Positions 51,310-59,304 of a DNA stretch of 64,000 nucleotides are shown one piece after another. Within the stretch, counting starts at the first letter, position 1; every line of letters begins with the position of its first letter. A program made the translations under genes and the position numbers. Origin of the DNA: JAAFIP01 sp031428975 (GTDB lineage Bacteria; Pseudomonadota; Gammaproteobacteria; Burkholderiales; Burkholderiaceae_C); the NCBI GenBank assembly GCA_031428975.1, contig JANOYR010000263.1:13340-77339 (forward strand), read 5' to 3'. The notes beneath the pieces were generated by a model. That model worked only from the letters and a program-made list of their open reading frames with translations, searched no databases and had not been told where the DNA came from.

Positions 51310-53022
51310 ATGCATCCATCTCGCCCACTTGAGCTGCGCATGCTGCTAGCCTATGGGCTTGCAGCATGCTTGTGGCTAGGCGCTTTGGGCAATGCGGCTT
51401 GGGCGCAAACCTCTACCCTGCTGGCTAACGCAGGGCCTGAAAAGCGCTATGCGCTGCTAATAGGCAACGCAGACTATAGCTCAGCGCCGTTGACCAATCC
51501 GGTGAACGATGTGCGCTCTATGGCGCTTTCTTTACAAGCGGCGGGCTTTGATGTGACAACGGCTGAAAACGCGGGGCGTAGGCGAATGTTGAATTTGGTG
51601 CGCGAGTTTGGCGACAAGCTGCGCCTCAACGGCGGGGTGGGATTGTTTTATTTTGCGGGTCATGGCTTGCAAATCAAAGGCCGCAATTATTTGGTGCCTG
51701 TGGATGCGCAGGTGTCGGGCGAAGACGAGGCATCATTTGACTCGATGGACACGGATTTGATATTGACCAAGATGGGCGAGGCTAAAAACCGTGTGAATGT
51801 GATTATTTTGGATGCCTGCCGCAATAACCCGTTTGTGAAAACGCGCTCCACCAGCGGCGGTGGCTTGGCGCAAATTGACGCACCTGTGGGGGCCTTGGTA
51901 GCTTACGCTACCGCGCCGGGGTCGGTGGCCTCCGATGGCGCAGGGGCCAATGGCTTGTATACCGAGCACTTGGTCAGAGCGATTAACCAAAAAGGCTTGC
52001 CGATTGAAGAGGTGTTTAAGCAGGTGCGGGCCAATGTGCGCCGTGACAGCCAAGGCAAGCAAATTCCGTGGGAAAACACGGCCCTAGAGGGCCAGTTTTA
52101 TTTTTTCCCTCCAGAATCTGTCAGTGGTGTGCAACAGGCAAATCCGCATGCAAATGTTCCAGCAGGCGCAGCTGTTCTGGAGGCTGGAGGCGCAGAGCAG
52201 GGCGCATGGGAGCTGGCCCGCGTGGGCACATTGGCCGATGCAGAGCGTTTTTTGCAACGCTACCCCAGTGGCCGCCATGCCCAAGATGCGCGTACGCGGC
52301 TGGCGGCTTTGCGGGCACAAGTGGAGGTCGTGGCCGCACCAGCTGGCATGCCGCCGCGTCCACCCGCAATGCCAGCACCCTTAGCCTCTCCTGCCGTCAT
52401 GTCCGCTGCCGCAGATGGCATCACGCAGGTCAACGCAAGCAAAATTTCTTTGCAAACGCTTTCAGCTATGGCTAAGCCAGTGCCTAGCGCAGCATCTGTA
52501 GGGACAGTGGGGGTGGTTGCACCTACTGCTGCACCAGCACCCGCCTTGGTGAATGCTGGAGCGCAAGTGTGGAATTATGTGGTGTCATCGGCTGATGGCA
52601 AAGAGCAGGCCGAGCAAATTCGGGTGTTGGAGGTCAGCAATGGCTGGCAGCGCCTGAGCAATGGCTCAGAGATCCATGTCGATGGCAGGGTGCGTGCAGT
52701 GCGCTTTGGCAGCTACATGGTGAAAGCGGTGAGTGATGACAGTTTTCTGAGGCTGCCAGTCAAGTCAGGCCTGAGTGGTGCAAATACCGCGCTGGTAACT
52801 GATGCGCAGGGCCGCGGGGTGAATGCCCGTGTGATCTGGCGCACCGAGTCAGCAGGCGAAACTGTAAAGCTAATCGCCAACATAGACGGCGTGAGCTTTG
52901 TGCTGCGCTACGAGGCATTTTTTGCGGTAAACCAACTGCTTCCCCTTCGCTATGAGTCGGAAATGAAAAGCCGATTTGCAGGTGGGTCCGCACAGACTAT
53001 GACGGCGCGTTTGCAGCAATAG
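51310..53022 (+). CDS. exported caspase-like (C14) peptidase 2
   Basis: A 570-residue protein. A signal peptide (MLLAYGLAACLWLGALGNAAWA, cleavage near residue 32) precedes a canonical orthocaspase-like p20 domain: KRYALLIGNADYSSAPLTNP, His118 in YFAGHG, YLVPVDA, Cys170 in ILDACRNNPF, and VAYATAPGSVASDG. The C-terminal part has ADAERFLQRYPSGRHAQDARTRLAAL (about 305-330), related to the tail of the first caspase-like protein. A Pro/Ala linker and a beta-rich domain (about 410-570) of unknown type end the protein. The start lies nine bases after the tpsA stop. It is probably periplasmic or surface-directed and last in the TPS operon. Confidence 0.92.
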   Translation: MHPSRPLELRMLLAYGLAACLWLGALGNAAWAQTSTLLANAGPEKRYALLIGNADYSSAPLTNPVNDVRSMALSLQAAGFDVTTAENAGRRRMLNLVREFGDKLRLNGGVGLFYFAGHGLQIKGRNYLVPVDAQVSGEDEASFDSMDTDLILTKMGEAKNRVNVIILDACRNNPFVKTRSTSGGGLAQIDAPVGALVAYATAPGSVASDGAGANGLYTEHLVRAINQKGLPIEEVFKQVRANVRRDSQGKQIPWENTALEGQFYFFPPESVSGVQQANPHANVPAGAAVLEAGGAEQGAWELARVGTLADAERFLQRYPSGRHAQDARTRLAALRAQVEVVAAPAGMPPRPPAMPAPLASPAVMSAAADGITQVNASKISLQTLSAMAKPVPSAASVGTVGVVAPTAAPAPALVNAGAQVWNYVVSSADGKEQAEQIRVLEVSNGWQRLSNGSEIHVDGRVRAVRFGSYMVKAVSDDSFLRLPVKSGLSGANTALVTDAQGRGVNARVIWRTESAGETVKLIANIDGVSFVLRYEAFFAVNQLLPLRYESEMKSRFAGGSAQTMTARLQQ

Positions 53023-53043
53023 CTGCTTTATTGCATCGCTATC

Positions 53044-54654
53044 TCAAGGTTGCATCAAACCACTGCGGATAAAGTCTTGCAAGGCATCGGCGCAAAATTT
53101 TGTCACGACGGGGCTTAATTGCATGCTGCTTGTAATAGCTATGTCATCTTGGCTGGCAGTGAAAATACCACTGACAAATTTGTCTAGTAGCAGCGCCTCA
53201 ACCTCAGCCATGCTGCGCTTTCCATCTAAAAGAATGAGCAAATAAGCCTGTATATCGTTGACAACGCTCACTTGATGGAAGGTGTTGGGCACAGTGTGGA
53301 CAGCGCCAGTTTTGGATGGTAATGCAGCGGCTGCGCGTGCTGGCGCAAAAGCAATAGGACAATCAGCCACCGAAGCAGGGCGCTGAGGGTTGTAATAACT
53401 GCGCACCACGCCTTGCAGCATTAAAGTGAGCATATGCCTACCTACGGCATCTTGCAGTGCAGTGTCTGACTGGGCGGGCTCTATGGCACGGTTGCGCACA
53501 ACAGCAAGTAAATAGTCCACGCTGACGCTAAACGGTTGGGACTGCAAAAGAGTGTCGACCACTATGGCCATCACAGGGTCGTGAACAGTGAGCTCGCGGC
53601 CATTGGCAGTTTTATAAACGGGGGCAGTACCTTCGCTTGGTACAGCTGACATGGCGCTTATAAAGTGCAGTGCGCGCACACTGGCGGGTGACAGACTGCG
53701 GTTGATGTTGGGTAACTGCGCCGTTTTGACCAACAACGTTTGTCGGAACGCGCGGTTGGTAAAAAAATCCATGTACTGCTCGGTGGCAATGATGTTGCCA
53801 TTCGACAGCATGGACAGCGTCTGCGTCACATCATCGCCAAAGCGCTGGGGCGCCATGTCTACTAGACTGGCCTCGCCGAGGTAGGTCAAACCATGCAGGT
53901 TGCTGCGGGCTGCAAAGTCTTTGAAGTAGCAAGGGCGGTTGTTTTCTGCCATATGCTCATGAAACAGATAGTGGTCGCTCGCTTTCACAGCCAGTTCTGC
54001 TTCTTGCGCCAATAGTTTGCCAAAGGGCGAGTCATTGTTGTTGATTGTGCGGGCGTAGTCCAAAATAGCGCGGCCTTGCTGTAGCTGAGCCCGCGGCTCT
54101 TGCAAGCCCCCGGCATGAAAGAGCATCATCTCGCGAATAATTTCTCGCATTTTCCAACCCGGGTAGACGTTGTAGCTGATGTAGACCACGCCATCGTCGC
54201 TCAGCTTGTGGCTGCACAGCGCCAGCAAGGCTTCTTGCACTTCGGCAGGAATCCAGCTGAATACGCCATGGGCGATGATGTAATCGTATTGCCCCGGCTC
54301 TTTCGCCACGTTCACAATATCGTCGTGGCGAATTTGAATATTAGCCAACCCCAGCGCAGCTATAGTGGCTTGGCCCTGCTCAGCCTCTACCTTAGACAGT
54401 TCTACTCCAAGGATTTGCATATGGGGGTAGCGCGCTGCCAGCGCAATGATGTTGCCACCCGCAGAGCAGCCAAGCTCTAGCACGCGTGCATGCTCGGGCG
54501 GCACAGGGCTCAGACCAAACAGCCGCGCCATAGCCGCTACTTGGTCGGGCTGGCTTTGCGCAAACGGCTGCGAGTCGTAGGGTACCAAATCGTAGGCATA
54601 GGGCTTGGCACTGTCTGTAGCTGGATTTGCAGTCACGTCGATGGCTGAAGTCAT
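53044..54654 (-). CDS. class I SAM methyltransferase with PKMT-type regulatory domain
   Basis: A protein of about 536 residues. The N-terminal methyltransferase domain (about 40-200) has motif I VLELGCSAGGNIIALAARYP, the acidic GVELSKVEAEQGQ, and YDYIIAHGVFSWIP. This is followed by a methyltransferase regulatory domain (PKMT_2, about 210-330; YLFHEHMAENNRPCYFKDF) and a C-terminal winged region. Relatives include bacterial protein-lysine methyltransferases of outer-membrane proteins, but the target here is unknown. ATG 54654 is preferred; a GTG five codons upstream is possible. It is convergent with the caspase/TPS operon, with 21 bases between stops. Confidence 0.87.
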   Translation of the reverse strand: MTSAIDVTANPATDSAKPYAYDLVPYDSQPFAQSQPDQVAAMARLFGLSPVPPEHARVLELGCSAGGNIIALAARYPHMQILGVELSKVEAEQGQATIAALGLANIQIRHDDIVNVAKEPGQYDYIIAHGVFSWIPAEVQEALLALCSHKLSDDGVVYISYNVYPGWKMREIIREMMLFHAGGLQEPRAQLQQGRAILDYARTINNNDSPFGKLLAQEAELAVKASDHYLFHEHMAENNRPCYFKDFAARSNLHGLTYLGEASLVDMAPQRFGDDVTQTLSMLSNGNIIATEQYMDFFTNRAFRQTLLVKTAQLPNINRSLSPASVRALHFISAMSAVPSEGTAPVYKTANGRELTVHDPVMAIVVDTLLQSQPFSVSVDYLLAVVRNRAIEPAQSDTALQDAVGRHMLTLMLQGVVRSYYNPQRPASVADCPIAFAPARAAAALPSKTGAVHTVPNTFHQVSVVNDIQAYLLILLDGKRSMAEVEALLLDKFVSGIFTASQDDIAITSSMQLSPVVTKFCADALQDFIRSGLMQP

Positions 54655-54769
54655 GGGATGTGCTTTCACTGAATGGGCGTTGAGTAAATAGCAGTTTAAG
54701 TGCTTGAATGAGGATTATCCCCTAGTGTGTTGGTCATGGTTGCCTGTCTATGGCTCTCATGCGGACGCA

Positions 54770-55903
54770 TTACCAGCCGTAAAACCGCGCCCAAGTCGCC
54801 TCCACCTGATCGCCAGCCACGGCGTGGTACTCGGGGAACTGCGCCCCCGTGGCGCAGGCGTGGTTGGGCAAAATGCGCAGCTGTGTGCCCACGGGCAGGC
54901 GCTGGGCAATGGTGTGTGGGGCCAAATCGCCGGCTTGGCTGATGATGCCGTGTTCTTGGTTGGCGCTGGCCATGGTGTAGCCTGCTAGTGGCTGGCCCGC
55001 TGCGTCGCAGACTTGGCCATAGCCATAGTCGCGTTGTTGCGATTGCGTGCCACGGTCGCGGCTCATGGCCATCCAGCCTGCGTCTACGATGGCCCAGCCT
55101 TTGTCGCTTTGGTGGCCTATCACTGTGGTGAGTACGCTCAGGGCAATATCGCCCAAGCTGCACACACCCACATTGGCCATCACCAAGTCAAAAAACACAT
55201 ACACGCCTGCCCGTACTTCGGTCACGCCTTGCAATTGCATGGCGGACAGGGCCGTGGGCGTGGAGCCCACGCTCACTGTTGGGCAGGGCAAGCCCGCCGC
55301 ACGCAGCCGCTGCGCCGCCAGCACACACAGGCTGCGCTCTTGTTCGGACATGGCTTGTAAGGCTGACTCGCTATGTAAAGCGTAACTAGAACCAGCGTGC
55401 GTCATGACTCCGCACAGGTTTTGACCGCCTGCATGCAAAGCGTGACCAATGGCCAGCAAATCGTCGCTGGCAGGCTTCACACCCGAGCGGTGGTCGTCGG
55501 TGTCCACCTCAATCAGCACTTGAAACACCACGCCTTGCGCCGCGCCGTAGGCCACAATGGATTGCGCAGCCTCTATGCTGTCGGCAATGATGGACAAGCC
55601 GCAGCCCTTGGCCATGAGCGCGGCGGCCTGCTTGAGCTTGGGCGCGGCCATGCCCACGGCATACAAAATATCCGTAAAACCAGCGGCATAAAACTGCTCG
55701 GCTTCTTTGAGGGTAGACACTGTGATGCCGCGTGCGCCAGCGCTTTGCTGCATTTGCGCCACTGGAATGCATTTGCTGGTTTTCACATGCGGGCGAAAGG
55801 CCACGCCCAGCGCGTCCATGCGGCTTTGCATACGGCTGATGTTGCGCTGCATGCGCACGGTGTCAACCAGGGCGGCAGGGGTAGAAAGGTTTTTCGTTTG
55901 CAT
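54770..55903 (-). CDS. DSD1-family PLP enzyme (D-threonine aldolase/D-serine dehydratase-like)
   Basis: A 377-residue fold-type III PLP enzyme. The alanine-racemase-like N-terminal barrel holds the PLP lysine in FRPHVKTSK (about residue 44). GITVSTLKEAEQFYAAGFTDILYAV and LIEVDTDDHRSGV follow. The C-terminal domain ends in LRILPNHACATG, the His/Cys metal site of this family. Members act on D-3-hydroxy amino acids or D-serine; which one is not decided by sequence. ATG 55903 gives the family N-terminus; an in-frame ATG lies seven codons upstream. It stands alone, downstream of the lysR gene on the same strand. Confidence 0.88.
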   Translation of the reverse strand: MQTKNLSTPAALVDTVRMQRNISRMQSRMDALGVAFRPHVKTSKCIPVAQMQQSAGARGITVSTLKEAEQFYAAGFTDILYAVGMAAPKLKQAAALMAKGCGLSIIADSIEAAQSIVAYGAAQGVVFQVLIEVDTDDHRSGVKPASDDLLAIGHALHAGGQNLCGVMTHAGSSYALHSESALQAMSEQERSLCVLAAQRLRAAGLPCPTVSVGSTPTALSAMQLQGVTEVRAGVYVFFDLVMANVGVCSLGDIALSVLTTVIGHQSDKGWAIVDAGWMAMSRDRGTQSQQRDYGYGQVCDAAGQPLAGYTMASANQEHGIISQAGDLAPHTIAQRLPVGTQLRILPNHACATGAQFPEYHAVAGDQVEATWARFYGW

Positions 55904-55977
55904 ATATTTTGTAGAGTACATCAAATCAAAAACGCTTGAGATATCGAGTGCTTGATAGCGCGTGTGTGCAGTGCGAA

Positions 55978-56883
55978 TTATTTACTGACTTTTGGTAAAT
56001 GGTGAGCTGCGCGGTGCAAGTGGGCAATGAATTGGCGAACAGCAGGTGACACTACCGAGTCACTGCGAACTATAGCCCCCACGGCCAAAGGCAAACCATG
56101 CTCTTGCACGGGCACTACCGTTAAAAATTGTGCAGCTAAAGGATGCGCAGCAATTTGCTGAGGCATCAGACCGACGCAATCACCCGTGGCTACTATCGAC
56201 AATAGTGTCAGCGTCGAATTGACGACAGCCCCTACTGGCGGTTGTGACATGCCATGCGTGTTAAATAAGGTTTTGGCGTACCCATCGTCGCTGGATGCAC
56301 CCGTGTAAACCCATTTGGCATCGGCAAGCTCTTTTAATGAATGGGCTTTGGCCAGAGGGCTGCCCTTGCGCACCACTACCACCATGCATGTTTCCATTAG
56401 TTTTTCGACTACAAATTCGCCGCTAGGTAGACCTGCCGGAATACCGCCTACTGCTACATCGACCTCGGCTTTACGCAAGCGTTGCAACTGTGCAATGTAC
56501 AACTCTTCGCTAACGCGCAGTCGTATCTCTGGATATGCACGGCCAAAAGTTCTGAGAGTTTCCGGGATCAAAAGCATGATTGCCAGCGGTACTGCACCTA
56601 TGGCCAGTTCACCTGTCATGCGTCCTGAAAGCTGACTGATTTCGTCGGTGGCTGATCCTAGCTCGCGCATGACACGCAACGCATGCTCATAAAGAACCTT
56701 GCCTTGGGCTGTGGGCAGCACACCTTGTGTCGTACGTACCAATAGAGGTGATGCGAGCTCGCGTTCGAGTTCGCGAACCGACTTGGTAAGGGCTGGTTGT
56801 GACAGTCCCAAGCGCTTAGCGGCATGGCGCAAGCTGCCCGCGTCTACTGCGGCCACCAACGCTTGAAGAGCGGAGAGTTTCAT
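55978..56883 (-). CDS. LysR-type transcriptional regulator
   Basis: A 301-residue LysR-family activator/repressor. Residues about 1-60 form the helix-turn-helix (LQALVAAVDAGSLRHAAKRLGLSQPALTKSVRELE). A linker helix and an effector-binding domain (about 90-295) follow, with GELAIGAVPLAIMLLIPETLRTF and VAVGGIPAGLPSGEFVVEKLM. It is divergent from the tctC-dioxygenase-tannase operon, and the palindrome at 56893-56909 lies directly before its own start. It therefore probably controls that operon and itself, with an aromatic acid such as gallate as a plausible inducer (inference). Confidence 0.93.
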   Translation of the reverse strand: MKLSALQALVAAVDAGSLRHAAKRLGLSQPALTKSVRELERELASPLLVRTTQGVLPTAQGKVLYEHALRVMRELGSATDEISQLSGRMTGELAIGAVPLAIMLLIPETLRTFGRAYPEIRLRVSEELYIAQLQRLRKAEVDVAVGGIPAGLPSGEFVVEKLMETCMVVVVRKGSPLAKAHSLKELADAKWVYTGASSDDGYAKTLFNTHGMSQPPVGAVVNSTLTLLSIVATGDCVGLMPQQIAAHPLAAQFLTVVPVQEHGLPLAVGAIVRSDSVVSPAVRQFIAHLHRAAHHLPKVSK

Positions 56884-56892
56884 GTCTCACAT

Positions 56893-56909
56893 GATAACCA
56901 AAAGTTATC
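56893..56909. promoter_or_regulatory. LysR-type operator palindrome
   Basis: GATAAC CAAAA GTTATC is a perfect inverted repeat that contains the T-N11-A form typical of LysR boxes. It starts ten bases upstream of the lysR gene, in the divergent intergenic region with the tctC operon. Confidence 0.6.
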
Positions 56910-57005
56910 GCGCAATCCAACGTGGCATCTTCTTATTGGCATCGTGCATATTTACACTGCGCAGCAATGTGCAACACATTCGGTGCATACCAACCCTTAG
57001 GAGAC

Positions 57006-57992
57006 ATGATGAAGACACGTATTCAATGCGGCCTAGCCGCCTTATTGGCGGCTACTGGCTTGGTCGCTGCTAGCCCGACATGGGCGCAGGACTTCCCAAC
57101 AAAACCAGTGCGAATCATCACACCATTTCCAGTCGGCAGTGGGCCAGAAGGTGTGGTGCGTTTATTGGCTGACAAGCTGTCGCGGACATGGGGTAAACCC
57201 GTCATTGTTGAAAATCGACCAGGTGGCAATGGGTTCATCGCCATTGATGCATTTAAGCGCGGTGCAAGTGATGGGCATGATTTGATCCAATTGGACAATG
57301 TGCACCTATCTGCCTATCCTCACCTGTTTAAAAAGCTCCCCTACGATGCAAAGCTGGATTTTGAGCCGTTGTTACCACTGTTTAAAACGTATTTCTTTTT
57401 CTCGGTCGCCACTGACAGCAAATACAAAACGGTTGGAGACATCGTTGCTGATGCAAAAGCAAACCCTGGCAAGCTAAATTATGGTTCGTGGTCTATTGGT
57501 AATCCGGTGCATTTAGGTTCTGCATTATTTGAAACGGTAACGGGCACTGACATGCAGCATGTGGTCTACAAAGAAACCACCATGCTCTACACAGGTGTGG
57601 CCAACGGTGAGCTTTCTTTTGCTATGGGCACTAACGCTACCGCTGGCGCCATGCAACGCGCCGGCAAGGTGCGCTACGTGGCGATTGCAGCACCCAAGAG
57701 ATTGCCCAACTTCCCCAGTGTGCCAACTGTAGCGGAGTCAGGCGGTCCAAGCGGTTTTGAAGTCAGCGGCTGGACAGCCATCGCCGCGCCCAAAGGTTTG
57801 CCCAAAGCCGTGGCTGACAAAATCCAACGCGACATCGAAAAAGCGTTGGCTGAGCCAGATTTCAAAGAAAAATTCAATGTTTTTGCCTATGAGCCATTCC
57901 CACAAACCCGTGAGCAGTTTGGTCAATACATTCAAAGTGAGTCCGCTCGCTACGCTGACATCATCCGCAAAACTCGCGCATCATTAGATTAG
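57006..57992 (+). CDS. Bug/TctC-family periplasmic solute-binding protein
   Basis: A 328-residue extracytoplasmic receptor of the tripartite tricarboxylate family. A signal peptide (AALLAATGLVAASPTWAQ) is followed by DFPTKPVRIITPFPVGSGPEGVVRLLADKL and GKPVIVENRPGGNG, family hallmarks. No TctA/TctB membrane genes are adjacent, as is usual for orphan Bug proteins of Burkholderiales. Tandem ATGs at 57006/57009 follow the ribosome site taggag; the second has better spacing. It is the first gene of the LysR-linked operon, so it likely binds the substrate that feeds the dioxygenase, possibly gallate or a related acid. Confidence 0.92.
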   Translation: MMKTRIQCGLAALLAATGLVAASPTWAQDFPTKPVRIITPFPVGSGPEGVVRLLADKLSRTWGKPVIVENRPGGNGFIAIDAFKRGASDGHDLIQLDNVHLSAYPHLFKKLPYDAKLDFEPLLPLFKTYFFFSVATDSKYKTVGDIVADAKANPGKLNYGSWSIGNPVHLGSALFETVTGTDMQHVVYKETTMLYTGVANGELSFAMGTNATAGAMQRAGKVRYVAIAAPKRLPNFPSVPTVAESGGPSGFEVSGWTAIAAPKGLPKAVADKIQRDIEKALAEPDFKEKFNVFAYEPFPQTREQFGQYIQSESARYADIIRKTRASLD

Positions 57993-58004
57993 TGGGTTGA
58001 AAAC

Positions 58005-59294
58005 ATGGCAAGTATCATCGGCGCGGTAGCAGCATCCCACACCCCCACAATTGGTTTTGCGCTTGATACCGACAAACAATCGGATCCTGTGTGGGCGCCC
58101 ATATTCGAAGCCTTTGATGCTCCCAAGCGTTGGCTCGCAGAACAAAAACCAGACGTTATCGTGGTGGTTTACAACGACCACATCAGCTCGTTTTTTTTAG
58201 ACCATTACTCTGCATTCACATTGGGTGTGGGACAGGTATGGGAGGTCGCCGATGAGGGGGGTGGCTTACGCAATTTGCCCCCCATCGCCGGGCATCCAGA
58301 GTTGGCCGCGTTCATTGGGCAGTCTGTCATGGCAGACTCGTTTGATCTGTCTTTTTTTCAAGGACGACCGCTCGATCATGGCTGTTTTTCACCATTGTCT
58401 ATGTTGTTGGAGCATGCCCATGGCTGGCCTGTACCGATCATTCCCTTGCAAGTGGGGGTATTGCAATTTCCCACACCAAGTGCACAACGCTGCCTCGATT
58501 TGGGGCGAGCCCTGCGCCGTGCTATCGAGAGCTACCCTGAACCACTGCGTGTGGCAATTGTGGCCACTGGTGGGCTATCGCACCAAGTGCACGGCGAGCG
58601 AGCGGGCTTCAACAACCCCCAATGGGATCAAGAGTTTTTAGAGCTCATTGAGCATGACCCCGAACGTCTTGCGGGGATGACGCAGGCCGAACTTGCCGCG
58701 CTAGGGGGGGTGGAAGGCGCAGAAATTATCATGTGGTTGGTCATGCGCGGTGCGCTCTCTGCATCGGTGCGCAAGCTGCACCAAAGCTACTATTTGCCTT
58801 CAATGACAGGCATCGCCACTGCAGTGTACGAAAACCGCGCGGCTGCGCCACTGGCAGGTCAGGCGCTGCGACAACGCGACAAAGCAGCGTTACAACTCGA
58901 TGGCGCAGAAAATTTGACTGGCGCGTACCCATACACATTGGCACGCAGTGTCAAAGCGCTGCGCATCAACCGCTATTTGCACGGGCTTACCCAGCCCGCC
59001 TCGCGTGATGCGTTTCGCCTTGACGAAGAAGCCAGTTATCGCAAGGCTGAGCTGAGCGAGATCGAATGTGCATTACTGCGCAAGCGCGATTGGCGCGGTT
59101 TGATCCATTACGGGGCTATTTTTTTCGTATTAGAAAAACTTGCTGCAGTTTTAGGCATCAGCAATTTACACGTCTATGCCGCCATGCGCGGGCAAAGCCT
59201 TGAAGAATTTTCAAAAACCAGAAATGCGCCAGGGGCGCTTTATTCCGTAGGGGTTTCACCTACATTTACCAACCCGTTGCCCCATAAAGGCTGA
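58005..59294 (+). CDS. galA: gallate dioxygenase-like extradiol ring-cleavage enzyme (fused LigB-LigA)
   Basis: A 429-residue class III extradiol dioxygenase. The N-terminal LigB-type catalytic domain (about 1-280) carries the iron ligands His12 (AASHTPT) and His59 (VYNDHISSF) and an acidic ligand in GVEGAEI (Glu237/240). The catalytic His lies in GGLSHQVHG. The C-terminal LigA-like domain (about 310-420; LRINRYLHGLTQPASRDAF, YGAIFFVLEKLAAV) is fused. Length and fusion match gallate dioxygenases GalA/DesB (about 420 residues), not the two-subunit protocatechuate 4,5-dioxygenase. It lies 12 bases after tctC and 10 before the tannase gene. Downstream galB/C/D genes are not in the window. Confidence 0.82.
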   Translation: MASIIGAVAASHTPTIGFALDTDKQSDPVWAPIFEAFDAPKRWLAEQKPDVIVVVYNDHISSFFLDHYSAFTLGVGQVWEVADEGGGLRNLPPIAGHPELAAFIGQSVMADSFDLSFFQGRPLDHGCFSPLSMLLEHAHGWPVPIIPLQVGVLQFPTPSAQRCLDLGRALRRAIESYPEPLRVAIVATGGLSHQVHGERAGFNNPQWDQEFLELIEHDPERLAGMTQAELAALGGVEGAEIIMWLVMRGALSASVRKLHQSYYLPSMTGIATAVYENRAAAPLAGQALRQRDKAALQLDGAENLTGAYPYTLARSVKALRINRYLHGLTQPASRDAFRLDEEASYRKAELSEIECALLRKRDWRGLIHYGAIFFVLEKLAAVLGISNLHVYAAMRGQSLEEFSKTRNAPGALYSVGVSPTFTNPLPHKG

Positions 59295-59304
59295 GGAGAC
59301 GATT

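Noticed and set aside
56185..56240. GCTACT...ATAG and GTGTCAGCGT in the lysR gene as a further copy of the 46-bp repeat
   Set aside because: The parts do not keep the 29-base spacing from block to stem, and the encoded residues are normal for LysR proteins.
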